Part shown: one piece after another, positions 6,787-12,572 of the stretch | Layout of the letters: every line of letters begins with the position of its first letter | Position numbering within the stretch: the stretch's first letter is position 1 | Assembly (NCBI GenBank): GCA_903904275.1 | Contig: CAIVBX010000371.1 | Coordinates: 1 to 12,572 of the forward strand | Length of the DNA: 12,572 bases | Reading direction: 5' to 3' | DNA from: an uncultured Pseudomonadota bacterium | GTDB taxonomy: Bacteria > Pseudomonadota > Gammaproteobacteria > Methylococcales > Methylomonadaceae | Program-made: the position numbers and the translations under genes | The notes under the pieces: generated by a model | Told to the model about the DNA's origin: nothing | The model's database searches: none | What the model saw: the letters and a program-made list of their open reading frames with translations, nothing else

Positions 6787-9657
6787 ATGAGTAAGAAAAC
6801 AGTAAGGCAGTTAGCCGAAATCGTCAAAATTCCGTTAGAACGCTTATTAGTTCAGTTAAAAGAAGCGGGATTGCGTGCAACAAAAGCAGAAGACGAAATC
6901 ACTGAAGAAGAAAAAACCAAATTGTTAGCACATTTACGTCAACGTCACGGCAATTTTGACGCTGAAAATTCACCTAGCCGCGTGACATTAAAACGTCGCA
7001 AAGTGACTGAATTAAAACAAGCAAACGTTCCAGGTTCTGCAACAAAAACAATTAGCATTGAAGTTCGCAAAGAAAAAACCTACATCAAACGCGAGCAGCC
7101 AATTGTGGAAAAATTGCCAGAAAAAACAGAAGTTAAATTAGCACCTGTTGTAGAAGCTATTGTTGAAAAACCAGTTGTTGTTGAAACGCCTGCGATTGAA
7201 AAAACGGTTGAACCTGTTTCTGAGCTAAAAACCGAAACCTCAGCACCTGAGGTTGAAACAAAATCTGTTCAACCTGAAAAAAATCACAAACCGAAAAAAC
7301 CTGTCGTTGTTGAAGATGATTTTGAAGAAGAACCTGAAGTTGTTTTGGAAGCAAAATTTGCGGTAGCCATTAAAGATGACAAAAAAGCAAAAGCTGAGAA
7401 ACACACCAAAGCTAAAGAAGTTGACGAAGCTCGTAAACAGCAACTCGAAAAAGAATTGCGCGTTGAAGAATCGATTCGTCGCACAGCGGACAAAGTTCGT
7501 GCGAATGCAGCAGCAAAACAAAATCCGCCCGCGCAACAACGCCCACGCAATAATAATTCTGCCCCTGCGGGAAATAATGCACCGCGTACAAATAATAATG
7601 CGCCTGCAAATCCCAGCATGGTTGCGGCTCGTCCTGCAAATGCGCCTGCAAATGCCCGAGTCAATGCTCCACCGCGTGGAGCAAATAACGCCCCGCCGCG
7701 TGGTAATACGCAAGGTGTGAGAGGCAACAATAATGCAGGTGGCGGTGCGGGAAATTCTGCAAACAGCAATCGTGGCAACGATGGCAACCGTGAAAATAAT
7801 CGTAGCAACGGTAAAAATAAGAAAAAAGGCGTTAAACAGCCAGTTCGCAACATCATTCAAAATGACGGCAAACATCAATTTGAAATGCCCGTCGCGCAGA
7901 TGGTTTATGAAGTCACTATTCCTGAAATGATTTCAGTTGCCGATTTAGCGAATAAAATGAACGTGAAAGCGGCAATGGCGATTAAGCATTTAATGAAACT
8001 CGGCATTATGGCGACGATTAACCAAACTATCGACCAAGATACAGCAGCGATTTTGGTTGAAGAAATGGGACATACGCCCATCATGCAAAGCGATGATGAT
8101 TTTGAAAAAGAAATGCTCGCTGAAGTGACGGAAGATGAAGTGCATCCAGAATTACCGCGTGCGCCGATTGTCACGATTATGGGTCATGTCGATCACGGTA
8201 AAACGTCGTTACTCGATTACATTCGTAAAACCCGCGTTGCGGCAGGTGAAGCGGGTGGAATTACGCAGCACATTGGCGCGTATCAAGTTAAAACCGATCA
8301 TGGTTCAGTCACATTCTTAGACACTCCAGGTCACGCGGCATTTACCGCTATGCGTGCGCGTGGTGCGGATGTGACCGACGTGGTCATTATCGTTGTCGCC
8401 GCAGATGACGGCGTAATGCCGCAAACCAAAGAAGCAATTGAACACGCGCGGGCAGCGAATGTGCCGATTATTGTCGCAATGAACAAAATGGATAAAGAAG
8501 GCGCAAATCCTGACAAAGTGATGCAAGAATTATCAGTTTTGAACGTGCTTGCTGAAGAATGGGGCGGCGACGTTCAGTTCTTGAAAATCTCTGCGAAAAC
8601 AGGGCAGGGTGTTGATGAGTTAATTGAATCGCTGATTGTTCAAACTGAAATTTTAGAACTTCATGCACCTGTTGCAGGCGCGGCGTCTGGGATTGTTATC
8701 GAATCACGTTTGGATAAAGGTCGTGGTGCGGTAGCAACGATTTTGGTGCAACGCGGTACGCTCGAAAATGGTCAAATGGTGTTGTGTGGTCATGAATATG
8801 GACGTGTTCGGGCGATGTTCAATGAAAACGGTAAATCCATTAAATCAGCGGGTCCTTGTGAACCTGTAGAAATTTTAGGTTTATCAGGTACGCCAAATGC
8901 AGGTGATGAATTCTTAGTAGTTCAAAACGAACGTGTTGCAAAAGACTTGGCGAAACACCGTGAAGATAGAAAACGTTTAAAACGTCATGCTGAACAAGCA
9001 ACCTCGCTCGAAGATGTTTTCAATCGTATGAAAGCAGGCGAACAAGCGTCATTGAATTTAGTGTTGAAAACGGACGTTCAAGGCAGTTTAGAAGCGTTAC
9101 GCGCGTCATTACTCGATTTATCAAACGACGAAGTCGAAGTAAAAGTGGTTTATGGCGGCGTTGGCGGTATCAACGAAGGCGACGTGAATTTAGCGATTGC
9201 TTCAGGCGCGATTTTGATGGGCTTCAACGTCCGTGCTGACGCAACGTCTCGTCGAATGATTGAAGAACGTGGCGTTGATTTGCATTATTACAGCATCATT
9301 TACGAAGCGATTGATGAAGTTAAAAAATCCATCAGCGGAATGCTTGCACCTGAAATCAAAGAACAATTTATGGGACTTGCCGAAGTGCGCGACGTGTTCA
9401 AATCACCTAAATTTGGTGCAGTTGCAGGTTGTATGGTGCTTGATGGTTCAGTTAAACGTAACTTACCGATTCGCGTATTGCGTGATAACGTGGTGGTTTA
9501 TGAAGGTGCATTGGAATCCTTACGCCGTTTCAAAGATGACGTGAACGAAGTCAAAATGGGCATGGAATGTGGTATTGGCGTGAAAAATTACAACGACGTT
9601 CGCACAGGCGATCAAATCGAAGTGTTTGAACGCATTGAAGTTAGACGGGAATTGTAA
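6787..9657 (+). CDS. infB: Translation initiation factor IF-2
   Basis: This 956-residue GTPase brings fMet-tRNA to the 30S subunit and promotes subunit joining. Residues 1-52 are the first IF2_N domain. About 80-235 is a charged Lys/Glu/Val linker, and 239-348 is an unusually Asn/Ala/Pro/Gly-rich low-complexity linker. A second IF2_N segment lies at about 372-428. The G domain has GHVDHGKT (466-473), DTPGH (512-516), NKMD (566-569) and SAKTG (602-606). Domains II-IV follow, with the tRNA-binding C terminus from about 850. The start has GAGGAG upstream of ATG 6787, 15 bases after nusA. It is longer than the E. coli protein (890), mainly in the linker. The initiator tRNA it uses is encoded 2.2 kb upstream. 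Confidence 0.97.
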   Translation: MSKKTVRQLAEIVKIPLERLLVQLKEAGLRATKAEDEITEEEKTKLLAHLRQRHGNFDAENSPSRVTLKRRKVTELKQANVPGSATKTISIEVRKEKTYIKREQPIVEKLPEKTEVKLAPVVEAIVEKPVVVETPAIEKTVEPVSELKTETSAPEVETKSVQPEKNHKPKKPVVVEDDFEEEPEVVLEAKFAVAIKDDKKAKAEKHTKAKEVDEARKQQLEKELRVEESIRRTADKVRANAAAKQNPPAQQRPRNNNSAPAGNNAPRTNNNAPANPSMVAARPANAPANARVNAPPRGANNAPPRGNTQGVRGNNNAGGGAGNSANSNRGNDGNRENNRSNGKNKKKGVKQPVRNIIQNDGKHQFEMPVAQMVYEVTIPEMISVADLANKMNVKAAMAIKHLMKLGIMATINQTIDQDTAAILVEEMGHTPIMQSDDDFEKEMLAEVTEDEVHPELPRAPIVTIMGHVDHGKTSLLDYIRKTRVAAGEAGGITQHIGAYQVKTDHGSVTFLDTPGHAAFTAMRARGADVTDVVIIVVAADDGVMPQTKEAIEHARAANVPIIVAMNKMDKEGANPDKVMQELSVLNVLAEEWGGDVQFLKISAKTGQGVDELIESLIVQTEILELHAPVAGAASGIVIESRLDKGRGAVATILVQRGTLENGQMVLCGHEYGRVRAMFNENGKSIKSAGPCEPVEILGLSGTPNAGDEFLVVQNERVAKDLAKHREDRKRLKRHAEQATSLEDVFNRMKAGEQASLNLVLKTDVQGSLEALRASLLDLSNDEVEVKVVYGGVGGINEGDVNLAIASGAILMGFNVRADATSRRMIEERGVDLHYYSIIYEAIDEVKKSISGMLAPEIKEQFMGLAEVRDVFKSPKFGAVAGCMVLDGSVKRNLPIRVLRDNVVVYEGALESLRRFKDDVNEVKMGMECGIGVKNYNDVRTGDQIEVFERIEVRREL
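7501..7830 (+). repeat. Asn/Ala/Pro/Gly low-complexity linker of IF-2
   Basis: IF-2 residues 239-348 are nearly all Asn, Ala, Pro, Gly and Arg, with short reiterated units such as NNNAPA, ANAPANAR and NAPPRG. It lies between the N-terminal helical part and the conserved GTPase core, where IF-2 linkers are known to be variable in length and sequence. It is probably disordered and positively charged. Confidence 0.75.
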
Positions 9658-9659
9658 TC

Positions 9660-10025
9660 ATGGGCAGAGAATTTGCTCGTCATGATAGAGTTTCGTCGCA
9701 AATGCAAAAAGAGTTGTCGCTGATTTTACAACGTGAAATCAGCGATCCTCGAATTGGCTTTGTCACGATTAACGAAGTAATTGTGACTAAAGATTTAGCG
9801 GTGGCGAAAATTTACATCACCGTTTTAAATACCGATTTGGCTGGTAAAAAAGCCAGTACGAAAGCGTTAAATGAAATGTCGCCATTGATTCGTCATGCGC
9901 TTGCGAAACGTATGCGTTTGCGCCATATTTCAGAATTACGTTTTTATTATGATGATTCATTTGATACGGGAATGCGTGTTGCAGAATTATTAAGTGAAGT
10001 GGCTGATGATTTAAAACTTGAATAA
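9660..10025 (+). CDS. rbfA: 30S ribosome-binding factor RbfA
   Basis: This 121-residue single KH-domain protein binds the 30S precursor, helps mature the 16S rRNA 5' end and is needed for cold adaptation in E. coli. Recognisable segments are the opening REFARHDRVSSQMQKELS, EISDPRIGFVTINEVIVTKDL, AKIYITVL, and the C-terminal RHISELRFYYDDSFDTGMR. ATG 9660 lies two bases after the infB stop with only a weak purine stretch before it, so translation is probably coupled to infB. In many gammaproteobacteria truB, rpsO and pnp follow; here none of them does, and the next gene after a 164-base gap is rpe. Confidence 0.96.
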   Translation: MGREFARHDRVSSQMQKELSLILQREISDPRIGFVTINEVIVTKDLAVAKIYITVLNTDLAGKKASTKALNEMSPLIRHALAKRMRLRHISELRFYYDDSFDTGMRVAELLSEVADDLKLE

Positions 10026-10027
10026 TC

Positions 10028-10052
10028 AAAGGGCTGGCATAGTCTAGCCTTT
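10028..10052 (+). other. Bulged hairpin after rbfA, weak terminator candidate
   Basis: AAAGGGCT (10028-10035) pairs with AGCCTTT (10046-10052): seven base pairs with one bulged G and a ten-base loop, starting two bases past the rbfA stop codon. It is not followed by a T tract (CAGATCTG comes next), so it may stabilise the 3' end or help Rho-dependent termination and is not a proper intrinsic terminator. Confidence 0.35.
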
Positions 10053-10134
10053 CAGATCTGTAAAAATGTCAAAAAGTAGTCATCATAAATTTCTCAAAAA
10101 TAATCAAAATCTATTCGTATCTAACGACTTATGA

Positions 10135-10163
10135 TTTAGGCAATACGCCGTACAAACTATTTT
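10135..10163 (+). promoter_or_regulatory. Possible weak promoter for rpe-gph-mnmG
   Basis: TTTAGG (10135-10140), a 17-base spacer and TATTTT (10158-10163) lie in the AT-rich gap before rpe. They match three of six and four of six consensus positions. The gap itself suggests that a new transcription unit starts here, but the boxes are too weak to be sure. Confidence 0.3.
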
Positions 10164-10189
10164 TAAATTTAAATTAAGAGGATTTACCT

Positions 10190-10861
10190 ATGAATGAGAA
10201 TTGGATTGCACCATCAATTTTGTCTGCAAACTTTGCAAAATTGGGCGAAGAAGTGGACAACGTTTTAAAAGCGGGCGCAGACATTGTGCATTTTGACGTG
10301 ATGGATAATCACTTTGTACCAAATTTAACGATTGGTCCGTTGGTGTGTGAAGCGTTACGCAAACACGGTGTGACTGCGCCAATCGATGTGCATTTGATGA
10401 TTGACCCAGTAGACAGAATCATTCCTGATTTTGCCAAAGCTGGCGCAAGTATTATCACATTCCATCCTGAAGCATCGATGCACATTGACCGTACATTGCA
10501 ATTGATTAAAGACCAAGGTTGCCAAGCGGGTTTAGTTTTCAATCCAGGTACGCCGTTACATTATTTGGATTACGTCATGGACAAAATCGATATGATTTTA
10601 CTCATGTCAGTCAACCCAGGTTTTGGTGGTCAATCATTTATTCCATCTGCGTTAGATAAATTGCGCGAAGTGAGAAAACGTATTGATAACAGCGGTCGAA
10701 ACATTCGTTTAGAAATTGACGGCGGCGTGAAAGTTGACAACATCCGCGAAATCAAAGCGGCTGGTGCAGACACATTTGTTGCAGGCAGCGCAATTTTTAG
10801 TCAACCTGACTATAAAAAAGTCATCGACGAAATGCGTGCTGAACTGGCAAAAGCGGTTTAA
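10190..10861 (+). CDS. rpe: Ribulose-phosphate 3-epimerase
   Basis: This 223-residue TIM-barrel enzyme interconverts ribulose 5-phosphate and xylulose 5-phosphate in the pentose phosphate pathway (and in the Calvin cycle where present). The signature parts are all there: SILSAN at 9-14, the strand HFDVMDNHFVPN with metal-binding His34 and catalytic Asp36, DVHLMI with His68, VNPGFGGQSF at 141-150 for phosphate binding, and EIDGGV with the second catalytic Asp177. The start has AGAGGA eight bases before ATG 10190. Length is typical for the family. It heads a run of three close genes (rpe, gph, mnmG); rpe next to gph is also seen in E. coli. Confidence 0.96.
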   Translation: MNENWIAPSILSANFAKLGEEVDNVLKAGADIVHFDVMDNHFVPNLTIGPLVCEALRKHGVTAPIDVHLMIDPVDRIIPDFAKAGASIITFHPEASMHIDRTLQLIKDQGCQAGLVFNPGTPLHYLDYVMDKIDMILLMSVNPGFGGQSFIPSALDKLREVRKRIDNSGRNIRLEIDGGVKVDNIREIKAAGADTFVAGSAIFSQPDYKKVIDEMRAELAKAV

Positions 10862-10864
10862 ATA

Positions 10865-11536
10865 ATGGCTCTGGAACTGATTATTTTTGATTTAGATGGC
10901 ACGTTGATAAATTCCGCGCCTGATTTGGTGGAAGCGGTAAATCACGCGCTGACAGAATTAAATAAACCAACCCATTCGCAAGCAACGATTCAACAATGGA
11001 TTGGCAACGGCGCAGATGTGTTGGTGAAACGTTCGCTAGTCGGAGATTGGCACGTTGAATCAGAACCAGACGATTTTGAAGCGGCGTTTGCGTTGTTTAA
11101 AACGTATTACGCCGCGCATGATTGGGTACATAGTCGGCTTTATGATGGCATATTGGAAACGTTGCAAACCTTGAAAAACCTAGGTTTTAAACTTGCCTGT
11201 GTGACCAATAAAACGGCACGTTTTACCAATCCGTTAATGGAAACAGCAGGACTTGCGCTATATTTTGATTTTATTGCATCGGGCGATACGTTTGAAGCGA
11301 TGAAACCTGAACCATTACCCCTTTTAGAAACAGCAAAAAGATTTAATGTCTTACCTGAAAATGCGTTGATGATAGGTGATTCGATTAACGACATCACTGC
11401 AGGAAAACGCGCAGGTTTTAAAACAATTGCCGTGTCTTACGGCTACGCAGGTCAATATACAATGGCAGATTTGAACGCTGACTACACAGTGAATGCCATG
11501 TCAGAGATTGTAGATTTAATTAAAAATGAAATTTAA
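10865..11536 (+). CDS. gph: Phosphoglycolate phosphatase
   Basis: This 223-residue HAD-superfamily subclass IA hydrolase is expected to dephosphorylate 2-phosphoglycolate arising from DNA 3'-end repair or from Rubisco oxygenation. HAD motif I is FDLDGTL with nucleophile Asp9 and acid/base Asp11. A helical cap domain follows (about 18-85). Motif II is CVTNK with Thr114, motif III is the Lys of MKPEP (147), and motif IV is MIGDSINDI with Asp172 and Asp176. ATG 10865 comes three bases after the rpe stop with no good Shine-Dalgarno, suggesting coupled translation. The last 11 bases overlap mnmG. Related HAD phosphatases look alike, but the neighbouring rpe supports this assignment. Confidence 0.88.
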   Translation: MALELIIFDLDGTLINSAPDLVEAVNHALTELNKPTHSQATIQQWIGNGADVLVKRSLVGDWHVESEPDDFEAAFALFKTYYAAHDWVHSRLYDGILETLQTLKNLGFKLACVTNKTARFTNPLMETAGLALYFDFIASGDTFEAMKPEPLPLLETAKRFNVLPENALMIGDSINDITAGKRAGFKTIAVSYGYAGQYTMADLNADYTVNAMSEIVDLIKNEI

Positions 11537-12572
11537 AAAAGAATTTGACGTTATCGTCGTTGGCGGCGGTCACGCAGGAACAGAAGCAGCAATCGCGTCG
11601 GCACGAACAGGCGCACAAACATTACTTCTCACGCAAAACATCGATACGCTCGGACAAATGAGTTGCAATCCTGCCATCGGCGGGATTGGTAAAGGGCATT
11701 TGGTGAAAGAAATCGACGCGCTCGGCGGTATCATGGCGAAAGCGATTGATTTAGGTGGTATTCAATTTCGCATTTTGAATGCTAGCAAAGGTCCAGCCGT
11801 TCGAGCCACTCGCGCTCAAGCTGACCGTCAACTTTATAAACAAGCCGTGCGTTATGCGTTAGAAAATCAACCAAATTTGATGTTATTTCAACAAACATGC
11901 TCGGATTTGATTGTTGAAGGTACAAAAGTTGTCGGTGTGAGAACCTTGATGGGCTTGGATTTTTCAGCGAAAGCCGTTGTTTTAACCGCAGGGACATTTT
12001 TAGCTGGAAAAATTCATATCGGTTTAGAAAATTACAGCGGTGGACGTGCTGGCGATGCTGCGTCGATTGCGTTGGCAGAACGATTGCACGAATTGCCGTT
12101 GCGAATTGACCGTTTAAAAACAGGTACGCCGCCGCGCATTGACGCGCGAACCATTAACTTTTCGGTTTTGGAAGAACAACACGGCGATACACCTACGCCT
12201 GTATTTTCGTTTTTGGGCAAACCTGAACATCATCCGCGTCAAATTCCATGCTTCATCACCCGAACCAACGAAAAAACTCACGATATTATTCGCAGCGGCT
12301 TAGACCGTTCGCCACTTTATTCGGGCATTATTGAAGGTATTGGCCCGCGTTATTGCCCGTCGATTGAAGACAAAATTGTCCGTTTTGCTGACCGTGATTC
12401 GCATCAAATTTTTATCGAACCCGAAGGCTTAAACACACACGAAATTTACCCGAACGGTATTTCAACTAGCTTGCCGTTTGATGTGCAATATGAATTTGTA
12501 CGTTCAATGCTCGGTTTTGAAAATGCGGAAATCATGCGTCCTGGTTATGCGATTGAATATGACTTTTTCGAC
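11526..12572 (+). CDS. mnmG: tRNA uridine-5-carboxymethylaminomethyl modification enzyme MnmG, N-terminal 349 codons (3' end outside window)
   Basis: This is the first 349 codons of an FAD enzyme usually about 630 residues long. With the GTPase MnmE it builds the cmnm5 group on wobble U34 of certain tRNAs. The FAD dinucleotide fold GGGHAG is at residues 13-18. It is followed by the family blocks MSCNPAIGGIGKGH, ASKGPAVRATRAQAD, YSGGRAGD, LKTGTPPRIDART, and IEGIGPRYCPSIEDK with the conserved Cys277; the window ends in GYAIEYDFFD. The start ATG 11526 lies within the end of gph (11-base overlap) and gives the expected spacing to the FAD motif; there is no strong Shine-Dalgarno. The frame is intact to the edge. 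Confidence 0.96.
   Translation, partial: MKFKKEFDVIVVGGGHAGTEAAIASARTGAQTLLLTQNIDTLGQMSCNPAIGGIGKGHLVKEIDALGGIMAKAIDLGGIQFRILNASKGPAVRATRAQADRQLYKQAVRYALENQPNLMLFQQTCSDLIVEGTKVVGVRTLMGLDFSAKAVVLTAGTFLAGKIHIGLENYSGGRAGDAASIALAERLHELPLRIDRLKTGTPPRIDARTINFSVLEEQHGDTPTPVFSFLGKPEHHPRQIPCFITRTNEKTHDIIRSGLDRSPLYSGIIEGIGPRYCPSIEDKIVRFADRDSHQIFIEPEGLNTHEIYPNGISTSLPFDVQYEFVRSMLGFENAEIMRPGYAIEYDFFD

Noticed and set aside
7361..7640. Internal start giving a shorter IF-2 form as in E. coli
   Set aside because: I found no in-frame ATG or GTG with a Shine-Dalgarno sequence in the expected part of infB, so there is nothing to support it.
7240..7878. Long minus-strand frames opposite the infB linker
   Set aside because: They arise from the low-complexity Asn/Ala/Lys codons of IF-2 read in reverse; the plus-strand frame is a full, conserved infB.
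10052..10059. CAGATCTG palindrome after rbfA
   Set aside because: An eight-base palindrome alone is expected by chance and has no partner site nearby.

Overview
The window looks like chromosomal DNA of an AT-rich gammaproteobacterium. The initiator tRNA gene followed by rimP-nusA-infB-rbfA matches the gammaproteobacterial metY-nusA-infB arrangement. NagZ, NusA, IF-2, Rpe and MnmG all read as close relatives of the enterobacterial proteins. The genus cannot be fixed from the sequence alone.

Left part (1-2987, minus strand): the first 995 codons of a very large Thr/Ala/Ser-rich protein whose 3' end lies beyond the window. It has no signal peptide. It carries an array of about 45 eight-residue repeats, a short RTX calcium-binding block, and two copies of a roughly 112-residue beta-rich module. 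This is the architecture of a type I-secreted surface or S-layer-like protein. A good sigma-70 promoter lies about 140 bases upstream, and the untranslated leader contains an imperfect 29-base direct repeat.

Intergenic 2988-3469: a divergent regulatory region. Besides the surface-protein promoter and leader it holds four copies of a CTACAAATNCTTTG motif, three of them exactly 21 bases apart.

Middle (3470-4748): nagZ (peptidoglycan recycling), then a strong promoter directly in front of initiator tRNA-fMet. Three hairpins follow, two of them convincing intrinsic terminators, before rimP.

Right part (4773-12572, all plus strand): rimP, nusA, infB and rbfA are packed tightly and serve ribosome maturation, transcription elongation/termination and translation initiation. 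After a 164-base gap come rpe (pentose phosphate epimerase), gph (phosphoglycolate phosphatase) and mnmG (tRNA wobble-uridine modification, cut by the window end). Two gene junctions overlap by 11 bases (rimP/nusA and gph/mnmG); two others are separated by only 2-3 bases.

Most of the window is conserved housekeeping sequence. The parts worth a second look are the repeat-rich surface protein, the two repeat families in its upstream region, and the hairpin-rich leader between the tRNA and rimP.
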